The notes under the pieces: generated by a model | What the model saw: only the letters and a program-made list of their open reading frames with translations | Told to the model about the DNA's origin: nothing | Databases searched by the model: none | Translations under genes and position numbers: made by a program | From: Marthasterias glacialis | Lineage: Eukaryota; Echinodermata; Asteroidea; Forcipulatida; Asteriidae | Assembly (NCBI GenBank): GCA_911728455.2 | Contig: OU452233.1 | Location: 17,569,926 to 17,633,925, forward strand | DNA length: 64,000 nt | Direction: 5' to 3' | In this document: positions 44,501 to 55,100 of the stretch, piece by piece | How positions within the stretch are numbered: position 1 is the first letter of the stretch | Layout: every line of letters starts with the position of its first letter

Positions 44501-46840
44501 TTCGTTTCTGTGTTCTTAGATTGCATTGCACTCATCAGATTGTCTGTGAAATGTCTCTGGGCGGACAGGGTTGTAGGGAAGGTTCAATGCGAAAGAAAAG
44601 TAATCAGTCAAAGGACCTGCTGTCTTTATCCGAGAATCAGCAAGGTGCTCAGTAGGTGTGTGTGTGTGTGTCGGGGTTCGGGGTGGAAACACTGGACCGT
44701 TAAGCACCTGTTTGGTTGTGCAATGTTTTCTTTGATGATCTCATAGTCTGTCATGTAGAGACTGTTGGCATCTTTCAACTTGGCCTGTTGGACGCTGTAG
44801 ACATGCTTGCTGATGACCTGGCTCAGAGATGCTTCTGCTTCTGTTTAGGATGGAGACAAACAAGAGAATTAGCTCTGCTGATGCAACATTCTTTCTGCCA
44901 GGTTCTCTCCAACAGTTCTCTCCAACAATTTCAAATGGAGCAGCAATAGTTAACTTTCTTGTTTGAATGCTAGGCCTAAATGTCTTTTTGTTTGCTCCAT
45001 TCCTCTCTCTTTTTTTTTATAGAAAGAACAGTGTCTGTTCATTCTACATGATTGGTTTGTACAATACTATTAATATTACGTAGTTCTTATGTAGCACACC
45101 AGAGGGCGTCTCAAAGTGCTCATTGTTTGTTTTCTACAAGATATGTGGAGCTACGTTCTAATCATAAGACCCATTTATTTACATAGCACCATGTAATGGT
45201 TTACAAGGTGCTGTGGCGCAATCTCCAGCCAACCATACCAGAAAACACCAGGGCAAACCCCTTCTCTTAACAACAAGTGTACTGTGTTCATGTACGTGCA
45301 TTACACAACACACAGGACCTACGGCTTTACATCCCATCCGAAGGACGAAACAATAATGGTTATGTGTCTTGCTTTAAGGACACAAGTGTCACAACCGGGA
45401 CTCGTATCCACACCCGGCTGATCAGAAACACCAGAGCTTGAGTCCGGTGCATTTGACCGCTCAGCCACAACAGTCAAGTAAAATGGCCCGAGGATGGTCG
45501 AATTTCTTTTTCCCTTCAGATAATGTTGAAACTTACTTTCTAAATTGTTGTCACCGACCAAAGTAACTCTGTTGACTTTGACCCCATTGTCTCTCTCCTC
45601 CGTACCACTCAATAGGTATGTGACACTGACTGATTTAGGTTTACGTTGTTGCCGCTCAACAAATGTTTCCAGCATCCTAGAGAAGAAAAACCAAATGGTT
45701 TTGTGAGACAACTTTTCTGCTGCAGTTGTTTTTCAGCGACATGTACTGATATTACTATTCAACCTTGTGTACCTGAATGACAAATCGTTTAAATTTCCAA
45801 TTGATTTCATTTGCATTTTATTATTTCTCCACTCCACTCCCCCCTTTCAAACAAGTCGTTTCCACACTTACTGTTTGGCTTGGTTGACGTGCACCGACAG
45901 AGTTTGACTCAACCATCTGTATGTTACCTGACAATTAAAAATCACATAAATTTATACAGTTTATCTTCAAGCAAACTTCAATCCTCGATTCTGTTTGGTC
46001 GATCTAGTATAGAAACAAGAGTGTAAGAGTATACTGCGTGGCCCATATCACATCGTTCTCTAACGTGCTGTTCTATTTAAAATAGCAGAATTCACTGCAA
46101 ATTCAAGAAAAATATAGCCCGTCTGCGTTGGATATATGAGACACAGACTCAGGCACTGTCATGACTGTCACTGTTCGTGGCATGCATGCTGTCTGTCAGT
46201 GTCACAGATTTATACAGAAACCTTTTGACAGAGTCTGACATCAGTTTGCATAACAATTATAATTTTTCATACAATTAACAATGACCATTATTCCATTAAG
46301 ACTAGACCCAGTAACTGGGGCGCTGTACTTCTTTTTTTAGATTTTGACAATATTTGTCGTACTCTACTACCTAGTACTAGTACTAGTACTATACTAGCTA
46401 GACGACAGATAATGTCAAAATCTAAAAAAAAAGGAGTACATAGCGCCCCAGTTACTGGGTCTACATTAAGACAGTCAATGCACTGAAACTGCACTCTCCT
46501 GCACTACGACTGAGTGGGAGTACAGTGCACTTTCCCAAGGCAGCGGCCATGGCCATCTCAAGGACAGTGTCACTGACACTGTCAGTGTCAGTGACACTGT
46601 CCAGCTGTCTGTCATGTCATTTATTTATTTCTGATCTTCTTTCAGTTTCATTTCCGTCAACAATAATTAACAACGGAGGGACACCTCCGTTCATTTTTAT
46701 ATAAAAAGTAGGCAAGCTCTGTTCAAAAACACATTTAGATTTATACTATTTTAATATTGTATAATATTAGTTGTTATTACCACTTTGTCTTCGTCAAAAA
46801 TAAACTCCTCCAAGTTCTCCAAGTACATATCACCCGCCAT
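41528..46840 (-). CDS. POLD3: DNA polymerase delta subunit 3 (p66/p68), nine exons
   Basis: Accessory subunit of the replicative polymerase delta in the nucleus; it binds PCNA and the p50 subunit. Exons (minus strand): 46781-46840, 45872-45927, 45537-45676, 44708-44840, 44016-44337, 43482-43695, 42768-42860, 41886-42080, 41528-41754, giving 479 residues (human about 466) with all phases consistent. The N-terminal p50-binding domain aligns well with human (MYLENLEEFIFDEDK, VTYRWLSQTLSVHVNQAKQ, KHVYSVQQAKLKDANSLY, RYSAIKC). The middle and C-terminal parts are charged and disordered. KRRKRKRVLRSKTTIDDEGC is a highly conserved block. The last residues QRSLMSFFKKK form a canonical PIP box (QxxLxxFF). 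The segment GGMMAFLNKP sits where human POLD3 has its MMSNFFGK REV1-interacting motif, with FL in place of FF. Confidence 0.95.
42313..42580 (+). mobile_element. tRNA-derived SINE, family A copy 3
   Basis: GGTTGGCTCAGTGATTTC (A box), CCCCGGTTCGAATCCCGG (a near-consensus B box), GCATGTGGATTGGGTTTTCA, TTTTCCTCCCACATCTACAA and an AATAATAATAAC tail. It lies in POLD3 intron 7, antisense to that gene. Confidence 0.85.
42940..43190. mobile_element. tRNA-derived SINE fragments, family C (two opposed)
   Basis: At 43077-43190 (plus): GGTCTAGCGGTTTAGACAT, GTGGGTTCGAACCCCACC (B box), then CCTGTGGACTTTTCCACG. At 42950-43060 (minus): inverse of GTTGTGGGTTCGAGGTTGC with the body GCACAAGGTGCAACC. Both resemble 60690-60815. 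In POLD3 intron 6. Confidence 0.6.
45160..45478 (-). mobile_element. tRNA-derived SINE, family B copy 1
   Basis: On the minus strand: GTTGTGGCTGAGCGGTCAAA (A-box region of a Leu- or Ser-like tRNA with a long variable arm), GATACGAGTCCCGG (B box), then body motifs GGACACTTGTGTCC-like, GGATGGGATGTAAAGCCGTA and GGGGTTTGCCCTGGTG, ending near ACATGGTGCTATGTAAATAA. In POLD3 intron 3. Confidence 0.8.
46304..46462. mobile_element. AGACCCAGTAACTGGGG MITE, copy 1
   Basis: The arms start AGACCCAGTAACTGGGGCGC and end GCGCCCCAGTTACTGGGTCT, with about 60 bp of near-perfect inversion including TAGATTTTGACA/TGTCAAAATCTA. The centre holds repeated TAGTACTAGTAC. In POLD3 intron 1. Two further copies lie in TMEM256 intron 1. 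Confidence 0.9.
46562..46602. repeat. Perfect 18-bp hairpin (GGACAGTGTCACTGACAC)
   Basis: GGACAGTGTCACTGACAC is exactly inverted after a 5-base loop (TGTCA). The surrounding DNA is enriched in ACTGTCA/TGACAGT words from 46150 on. It is in POLD3 intron 1. Simple-repeat origin is likely. Confidence 0.7.
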
Positions 46841-47286
46841 TTTGCAAACTACTTGAGGGTCAAATCAAACCCATGCAACAACAGGAGATGATCACAACAT
46901 ATGCAAGGGGGCGCTTTCAATTAACCCGTTTGACTTGTGGCAATAAATTATCCTAAAGCCTTAGTACTAAATGGAAATATGGCCCTCAAGAAAGGTAACA
47001 TTTTAAAGACATAGAAGTAATTACACATGTGTCTAGCGTATTTTCTTAAGGGGCACCACGCCTACCGTCATTGTACTGCTTCCTATATACATGTAGCAAA
47101 AGTAGTGCATTGCTGACAGACCCAGATTGGGGGTCCAAATACGAATATAAGCGCGCTACATGGCTGATGATCACCTGATAAGTCACGTGATCTACAGGCG
47201 ATTGTGTAGAATGATTCGTAGTCGTACTGCTCGACCAGTGATCCAGTCAGAAGTTGTGTCAAAACACCTTCTTCTTGATTGTGAAG
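46841..47286. promoter_or_regulatory. Divergent POLD3/TMEM256 promoter region
   Basis: 446 bp separate the two opposed start codons. A palindromic GTCACGTGAT E-box lies near 47180 and a GGGGGCGCTTT CTCF-like core at 46907. No TATA box stands out. The bidirectional arrangement is inferred from the gene starts; the real transcription starts are unknown. Confidence 0.5.
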
Positions 47287-50242
47287 ATGGGGAACCTGCA
47301 TTCTATAGAGCTTTTTATCAGAATAGCTGGAGTTTCGGGATTTTTAGCTGTTGCACTTGGGGCTTATGGATCGCACGGTAAGCCGGAATTTTTGAGTTGA
47401 ATCATGGAGGAAGGAAGGAAATGTATTTCCTTCCTCCATGGTTGAATGATAACTTAAGTTTTCATTTTGCACGGAACATAACGTGGAAATCATTGGAAGA
47501 TGTTTTTTGAACCATTATTGAACTCATTGCATTTGACATTTGTAGTAATTAATTAGTAGTAGACCTATCCCTGGCAAGATGTCCGTCTCCGATGCACTGT
47601 CACTTGCAACGGAGACATCCTACGTACCAGGGCTAGTGTAGTACTAGTACTAGTAGTAGTAGTAGTAGTACTAGTATAGTATACAAATATTGACTGCTTC
47701 GAGTGGCGTAGTAAAACTAGTCACTCGAGGTGATCCCCGGAGCAGCCTATCTTCCCGAGGCGGAGCCGAGGGAAGATAGGCAGCTCCGGGGATCACCAAG
47801 AGTGATTAGTTTTACTACGCCACGAGATAAAGCAGTCAATATTTGTTTTATAACACCTCAATTTCATCCAATTTGTTGTAATATTCGTTAAACAACTGTG
47901 CGTGTACCAGTCTTCAAACAACTGTATAAAATCTGACAGGAAACTTGACAAAAAGAAAGAGGGGGTACCACACTGCCTTCGTTCTCATATCGTATTTCAA
48001 ATGCACATATTATTTGATCGTTTCACCGGGTTTGAGGTTGTCGTTGGATAGTACCATTTAATAGTTCTTTTGGTCGGTGTGCTGTGTGATAGTAAAAATA
48101 CACAACACCACGTGATGCACGTTTGGCCAATCAACAGATAGAATCAAAGGAAGAGGTGTTATAAACCCATATAGACCCAGTAACTGGGGCGCTGTATACT
48201 CCTATTTTTATTTTTTTGACTTGGAAAGGACGGTCGTAGTACGATTGTACGAGTACATCGTCCCAGTTATTGTGTTTTAAAAGTAAGTAGACCCAGTAAA
48301 AGGGGCGCTTTACTCCTTTTTTTGAAATAGTACAACCGTCGAAGTCAAGATTTCAAAAAAGCAGTACAGCACCCCAGTTACTGGGTCAAAGTAATCACTA
48401 TCATAGAATTAATTATATACCATGGATGACTCCTCCTTCATCATTCAGGCCTGAGTGATAGTACTTCATGGAGGCAGCGGGGGGCAATTGCCTCAATGCC
48501 ATGCAGGATGCCCCAGGTCATTGCCTTGGTGCCCTTTATATATAGGTAGCAATTTGCGTTTCCCTTGCATTGGAGTGCCCTTCACCAAGGAAAAACTGCC
48601 TTGCCCTCTCAAGAATGAAGTATCATCTAGCCTGATGATAAAACTCGACTAATTGAACAAATTTTTTTCCCCTTCAAAATCCAGTTTCAGAGTGTCAAAT
48701 TTTAAAAATATTTTATTCTCCTACCTTACAATGTAGGTCTGAAGAAAAAGGTGGATGCCAAAACATTTGAGGTAAACAAATTTCACTAAAAATAATAAAT
48801 TTATTAATGACGTTCGTCTGTTGTCATGGTTGTAAAATCAACCAGTTCCTCAGAAAATTGTTGTCTGTGTCATGTTTTGTGTGTAAATCGAGCATCATTT
48901 GTTGGGAAGTTGCTTTACTATTGTGGGTTATTCCTTTCTCAGACTAGTTTTAGAACTAATTGAAAAAAAAACATTTCTACACCCAAGATTTCATTTAATG
49001 CAGTTTACCACATGTTATGTGTAAATTTTGTACATTCATTTTAAGCAATAAATAAGGGACACAGAGTGTGTAACTTTTAGTTCAATTTTGAGGTGAACAA
49101 AGAAAAAATTGTTCAGCCCAAAATTGAAGTTACATTATTTGTTATTATTGTTTTTTTCAGGTGTTCCAAACGGCAAATAGATATCATTTTATTCACACCC
49201 TAGCCCTTCTTGCTGCTCCAATGACTAGGCATCCGATGGTGGTGAGGAAATATTTTGATGTTTGAATCAACGCATCTAAAAATCAAAACAGGACTTTATT
49301 TATAGCAATAACAACCTGCAAAGTAGCTGCAAATTATTTTACATTTTTAAATGAAATTGAAATTTAGGTGTCTAAATTTTCAAACACCCAGGTCCAAGAC
49401 AGACCTCTTTGGGTAAAACTGATATGCCCCGCCCCTGTTAGGTAGGAACTGTTTTGAGTCCAGCCAAATTTATCTGCATAATATAGCTCAAGATTTATAA
49501 CGCCACCGGTTGTTACACCACCAACTGGTTCTTTTCAGAACCACCACAGCTCTTGCCGAGAGATCTAAATGTTGTTACTGCAAACCTCACTAGAAACATG
49601 TATGTAGAGAGAATGTTCAAATCTTAATCCTATCATCCCTCTTGTGTCTTCAAGGCACCTGCTAAATGCAGCAAAATGCCACAGAGGATTCCGTTTGAAG
49701 TTTGCACATGGACATGTCAAGTCCAAGTGGAACGTTGCTGTAGGCAGCACAGTGCAACAGAGTATGGGATTTGAGTTGACTGCTGATAAATGCAACAAAC
49801 TTTTATACATGTACACTATAATTTCGAGCAGCGGTCGTTTATTGTGGTTTACAACTCAGCAGCATGGCCGCCGCACGCACGCGCGACACAATAGCGCGTA
49901 AGCGCGCATATGTACCGATCAGCATTGATGATTCACTGTGCGTGTGCGTACCCGTAGACACACGCGGGCGGCGGCCATAGCTGCGGTGGTATAAACCACC
50001 ATGAACTACCTGCTCGGATTAGTCTATACCATTTGGTGCATTTCGTTGCATATTTAGGTGATCCGTTAGGAAGATGTCTTTCTGTTTTCTATTGACAGGT
50101 CGGCTGGCTTTTAGCCGTCGGAATGCTCGGTTTTTGTGGAACGTGCTACTACTCCGCGTTGTCTGGATCCACAGCCCTCAACAGGCTAGCACCATTTGGG
50201 GGACTGACTCTGATGGCAGGCTGGTTAGCGATGGCTTTCTAG
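47287..50242 (+). CDS. TMEM256: TMEM256 homologue (DUF423 family), four exons
   Basis: Small multi-pass membrane protein of the DUF423/YgdD family; the biochemical role is not established. Exons: 47287-47377, 48737-48771, 49161-49241, 50099-50242, giving 116 residues (human TMEM256 is 113) with consistent phases. Conserved family features are SGFLAVALGAYGSHGL at residues 17-32, FQTANRYHFIHTLALLAAP in the middle, and GFCGTCYYSALSG plus LAPFGGLTLMAGWLAMAF at the C-terminus. Four hydrophobic segments fit the family. The start is the first ATG (MGNLHSIELFIRIAG), the reading that keeps the family N-terminus. A poly-A signal AATAAA is at 50811-50816. Confidence 0.95.
47684..47845. mobile_element. 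Foldback element with CCGAGGCGGAGCCGAGG centre
   Basis: The outer arms CAAATATTGACTGCTT and AAGCAGTCAATATTTG (one extra base) plus GTGGCGTAGTAAAACTA and TAGTTTTACTACGCCAC are inverses. Inside, CTATCTTCCCGAGGC faces GCCGAGGGAAGATAG across GGA. The whole 162 bp folds on itself. A related design is at 59130-59300. In TMEM256 intron 1. Confidence 0.85.
48173..48277. mobile_element. AGACCCAGTAACTGGGG MITE, copy 2 (eroded)
   Basis: The left arm AGACCCAGTAACTGGGGCGC is intact; the right arm (GTCCCAGTTATTGTGTTT) has drifted. In TMEM256 intron 1, next to copy 3. Confidence 0.7.
48289..48387. mobile_element. AGACCCAGTAACTGGGG MITE, copy 3
   Basis: Left arm AGACCCAGTAAAAGGGGCGC and right arm GCACCCCAGTTACTGGGTC enclose about 60 bp. 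It lies 11 bp after copy 2 in the same orientation, a tandem pair in TMEM256 intron 1. Confidence 0.75.
49825..50016. mobile_element. Palindromic element with CATGGCCGCCGC arms
   Basis: The left arm CGAGCAGCGGTCGTTTATTG continues to GCATGGCCGCCGCACGC; the right arm is GCGGCGGCCATAGCTGC ... CCACCATGAACTACCTGCTCG, an imperfect inverse of about 60 bp. The interior is CpG-rich. In TMEM256 intron 3, ending 82 bp before the last exon. Confidence 0.75.
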
Positions 50243-51009
50243 ATTCCTATCCAGCCAGACAATTGTTTGTTTAAGCTTGCTTTTACTAGAAAACTTAAAG
50301 AGAGCGCAAGACATCACTCTGCAGTTTTCCCTCATGTTTTACAAAGTAAACAATATTTCGATGGAGATAATTATTAAATTGTTTGTTTTTAATGCTTCTC
50401 TCTGGTTGACTTTATTGCATTGCAATTAATCATAATTTGTAAAAGGACATAATTGTTAGTTATTTAAATCATTGACAATGTAGTTGTTTTAAGAAAATTT
50501 AAAAAAAAAATAAGAATGTTTTTATTTTTTTTTCTGCGCAGGGAGTGAAGTTTGCACTAAAATCATTTAAAGTTGATCATGAACTTTTACAATATTTGGT
50601 AACTTATAGGAACAAGCTAAGTTTTTTATAGGTTTACTGTAACTGTTTACAATGAGAAGTGCTATCGAATTAAAACAGACAGGCCCCATACCTTGGAGTT
50701 ATCTGCAAACACATTGTCTCCAGTTGTAATTGATTTGAATTGAATGAAAACTGTTTTTGCGCTTGTACAATGCTTTTGTATGGTTGTTTTGTATTGTTTT
50801 TTGTTCTGAAAATAAACCAAGAATGGTGCTTATGTTTCCAGCTTTGTGAGTGAATTGTTGTTAGCATTTACCTAGCTATGGTATCTGTCTGTAGCTGTCT
50901 TCAGCTCTCCGGGAAAACGGAATAATCCTCATCCCGCGAGAGTGGCGCACGCGGGGCTAGAGGAGCTAAACTGTGGGTTAGGGAGTGATGTGGATGAAGT
51001 TGGTTACTG
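50243..51009. other. TMEM256 3' UTR and intergenic
   Basis: 3' UTR to the AATAAA at 50811-50816, then about 180 bp with no recognised feature before the possible small minus-strand gene. Confidence 0.5.
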
Positions 51010-51980
51010 CTATTTTAAAACTGACTTAGGTTTGGGAGGCTTGCTAAAGATGACGGTAAATTGTTCCAGTTCGTGATAGTTGCTGGGTGAAAAAACTAGT
51101 GCTGTAGATTTTGGATCTGGCATGGATGCGATGGTATGAGAACTGGGTGAGACCTGCGGTGAAATCTGGTTTGTGCGTTGTGGATCTGGCTTCTGGTCAA
51201 TAAAACAATGAGGTGCGACTGCCACTGGTGAAAACCTTTTTGCTCGTCAACGTTGCCACTCGAATTTACAGCTCTTCCACACCCCTTTATATTCAACTGG
51301 AAATGAAATTTTGAAGACCTGACCAGAAATCTATCAAGGTACGTCTTTTTAGGTGTTCATTGTTTGAAAGACAAAGAAGCACAGGATTGGTAATCATATC
51401 GTCATATTGTTTTATTAATAAAAGTTGACCATCGAATACGATGTCATCATGTGGGTCGGCTGTACCATGGAGGATTAATTATTTTATGGCGCTCATTGAA
51501 AACTAGGGATGGGAATTAATTTACTCTTCCAATATTGAATAATATTGTACTGGTTTACCATGATTGTAGCAAGGATTCTTTACCAATGAAGTTGGTAAAC
51601 TAATTATGTTTTATTTTTTATATTAATTTTATCGTGTTTATCACATCAAATTCAATAACAAGTCTTTATTATTTCCTAGGCTAAGAAACAATTTGAGGGG
51701 CTATTTAATGTATAGAACCGTTCATTTGTGTAATTAATTTTTTTTCCGACCTCATTTGGGGCCAAGAGGAGGGGCCAAGAGGAGGGGACAAGGGTTCTGG
51801 CCGGGGGGTGGGGTGTTCAGGCGCCCCCTGCCCCTCTGACGCCACTGCCGCCAAGAAAGAGGAAAAACATCCGAGCGAGTCGCAATACCCGTTAATTTTT
51901 TGGTTTGTTTGAGGGCGCCCTTTAGAGCTACCTTTTACTTTTTGAGAATCGTAAATGGGCGGACTTCGCGTTTGGGTCAT
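51010..51980 (-). CDS. Possible small Ser/Pro-rich protein gene, two exons
   Basis: Not recognised. Exon 1 is 51932-51980 (MTQTRSPPIYDSQKVK, ending at AAAAG|GTAGCT). Exon 2 is 51010-51224 (from acceptor TTTTCACCAG|TG to TAG), reading AVAPHCFIDQKPDP and later ELEQFTVIFSKPPKPKSVLK. The phase-1 join is exact and gives 87 residues, basic at the C-terminus and rich in Ser, Pro and Lys, probably disordered. The ATG sits in a shared promoter with RBMX2, beside an ETS-like CCGGAAG, which favours a real transcript. Against it: no known domain, a repeat fills most of the intron, and extra exons may exist. A continuation of exon 1 through the repeat is unlikely to be coding. Confidence 0.4.
51695..51850 (-). 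repeat. C-rich ACGCCAC repeat copy (inverted)
   Basis: Reverse copy: GAGGGGCTATTTAATGTA, ATTTGTGTAATTAATTT, GGGACAAGGGTTCTGG, then GACGCCACTG. It lies in the intron of the possible small minus-strand gene. Confidence 0.6.
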
Positions 51981-52141
51981 TTCTTCCGGCACGACAAATG
52001 GCGGCGCGCTGGAAAGCTGAAACGGGGAGCTTCTTCACCTCTTAACATTTCGTTTGCTGTGACTAATTACCTCACGTGGAAACCGTATTTCAAACGTTGG
52101 GATTTTGACCTAGAGAGGCTTCTGGGATTGTCAACCCAACC
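51981..52141. promoter_or_regulatory. RBMX2 promoter, probably bidirectional
   Basis: GCCGGAAG on the minus strand (about 51983-51990) is an ETS-type site, and AAATGGCGGC (51997-52006) matches the YY1 consensus often found at transcription starts. About 135 bp of 5' UTR would then precede the RBMX2 ATG. It also lies directly upstream of the possible small gene at 51980. Confidence 0.5.
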
Positions 52142-55100
52142 ATGAAGTAAGTTTATTTGAGAACTAATTGTTAAATAGACCTTTGCTTATTTGACGTGCG
52201 TGTGCGTTAGGTCTGATCTGACATCAGGAACAGGAGTCCTACCATGCAACAGCGCCCTCAATGAGGTCAAAATGTCCATAAGTTTACACTGTGCATACCC
52301 TCTAAAAAAGTTCCTTCCTCCATGATAAAACTAATAAAAGAGTGGCGACAAGCAAAAGGCAGGCACCGTGGTCACACTGGGCGTCTTGGCATTGTTGGAC
52401 GTGCGGCCACGACCCTGCAGTTTGGTTTTAAATGGCCGTTTATGTTTAAGACCGAGGCCCAATTTCATTGGTACGGGGTCCATGGAATTCTGCGCTTATT
52501 CCTCGCTCGGTTATGGCTCAGTCATAGAAATACACGCTTTAACATTGCATCCTAAGTCTAAGACTTAGAATTATGATTGGGCCAGAGTCAATATTCTTTT
52601 AAGTTATCCACATTCCCATTCATTCATATCGCCTTTTTTGTTGAAAAGTGTAATTTTACTAAAAAAATAATATTAATAAATAATGTAGGAAAAACTGTAA
52701 AAAGTTCTCTTTTTGTATTGGTCAAAATGCATGCATCCACTCAACAGTTTGCAATGTGCGTACGCACGCATTCTAAGATTTTACACTGTTTTGATTGCAT
52801 CGCCCAAAAAGTTGCGCCCGGGTAAGTTAGCTCGCCCACACACATAGGGCTGTGGGTGAGCGCCGAACACACGTTCACAGCTCCAGCTATGTCTTTATCG
52901 GCTGTTTATAATTTGTCTTTAACAGTCATGTGACCACCTTTCAACTAATTATAGGACTGCCTGAACTGTCTGGAGTATTTATAAATGTTTGAAAAGGTCG
53001 GTTGACTTTATGCGCGGTCAGGCTATGCATAGGCAACAGACGCTCCCAACCTTACGTCACAAGTTTGCTTATGTTTATGCAAATTCATGCTTCCACTTTT
53101 GGGGGGGGGGTATCTTAAAAAACCTTCAAAACTAATCTTAAAATATTTATGAGAAACTTTTTTATGAGAAAAAAAAGTGTATTTACACTTCAAAAATACA
53201 TTTCTTAATTTGTAATGAATGAGAACTCCATTTCACATAGCCTTTATGTGGGACACAAGTGTCAAAACCAGGACTCGAACCCACACTCCGTTGATCAGAA
53301 ACACCAGAGCTTGAGTCCAGTGCGCTTTACCACTTGGCCATGACACGCCACGTTAAAACGTTATTTTGAAATAATGCCATTATGTTTGTTTCTACCTCCA
53401 GCCCGCTTACTAACGTGAAGAACATCAATAAACTGAATGAAATCGAAGCAGAGTTAGGCCTAACAGGGGGCAAGGCATCCTGGCATGAACAATACAAAGA
53501 CAGTGCCTATATATTCATCGGTGGTCTGCCCTTTGACCTCACTGAAGGTGACATCATCTGTGTCTTCTCCCAGTAAGTGATGTTCCCCCCCATCCCCCAC
53601 CCCCCCCCAAAAATAGTTCAGTGCAAGAAATAAAGAACGATACAACCTCAGTGCAGTTACAGGGAAACTCTGAATACAAGGATGGTGGCAAAACCAGGGG
53701 GAGGGGGTGGGGCCTGAGCTCCCCCCCTCTGCTCAGAACCATTGTCCCCCACCCCCTCTAGTCCCCCTCTTGCCCCCTACATGAGATCGAAAAAGGCACG
53801 TAAACAAATAATTCAATACATTAAATAGCCCCCCAAAATTATGTCTCCCCACCCCAAAATGAAAATGTCTGGTTACGCCACTGAACAAGGTTGTATTGAT
53901 TGTTCTATTTTTTCGGTAACAAGTTCAATTTATTCCCTGGTGGACTTCTTTTCTCAGATATGGTGAGATTATGAATATTAATCTCGTGAGGGACAAGAAA
54001 TCTGGGAAGTCTAAAGGTTACTGCTTCTTGGCCTACGAAGACCAGAGAAGCACGATACTAGCTGTTGACAACCTCAATGGCATCAAGGTAAGCATGCAGC
54101 ATTGGCACTTTGATAGTCACACTCGTTCTTATTTTAAAAAAAACGATCCCAGTAAAGTAGGTCCAAAGCAGGGGGTGGGGCTGGTCGAAGGTCGTCACTA
54201 TTGGAACCCGTCCATCGTAGTAGAGGGTTGTTCCTTCTCCAATAAATCAAGAACACAAGAAGTTTTTGAATTAACACGTTTGTGATACTAAGTTCAATTT
54301 CCATGAATGTATGATAAATTATGCTTTTGAAGACAAGTCCATGGACTATTGAATTCAGCTTGAAAGAAAAAGAGGAGATAAAAGCAGCAATGACAACACA
54401 ATAATCACAGCGTCTGCAGTTTACTTAGGGCGAGCAGCGGCGCGAAGCCAGTGTGATACAATGTAAACACCCCTAAACACTGCCAAAATGTTCATCTAGT
54501 TTGGAAAAACTTATTATCGTCCTACCCCAGAGTTTTTTCTATTAATGGAAAGAACAAGAAAGTGTTTTTTTTTAGTATGGAAATAAATTTGAATTTGAAA
54601 ATTTGAATTTGAAAATTTGAATTTGAAACCTGAATGCCCAAATGATTACACAGAAACTGTACCATGTCTGTAACAGATTCTTAGCAGGACAATCCGTGTG
54701 GACCACGTCAGTAACTATCGTAAGCCCAAGGAGGATGAGAATGACGATGAAATCACTCAAATGTTAAGAAAAGAAGGATGTGCTCCCAAAACACCGTCTC
54801 CACCGGCATCTGAAGATGAGGACAACTTGCTGATCCCCCAAAAGAAAGTGAAGAAAGGTAATTTCAGTGTAAACACTTTTATTTCTTTAAGTTTTGTAAA
54901 AGTGTTTCCAAGCAAAACTGGTAATGGTGGCCACCTCATCTTTTAACCAGATGCCAACGGGATTTTTGCCACCATTTTTTTTGTCCTTGTGTGGGTGGAT
55001 CGAAGCATTAGACGACATGTGCGTTGTCTGTGCACGCTCCGTAGTTGAATAACCGGGCGACCTTCGGTCCGGTGGTGTGAAATTACATAATGGCGTCTTA

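Noticed and set aside
53255-53345. A tRNA-Leu or tRNA-Ser gene on the minus strand
   Set aside because: A and B boxes are present, but stems are mismatched and the same body follows as at 45160-45478, so it is a SINE head.
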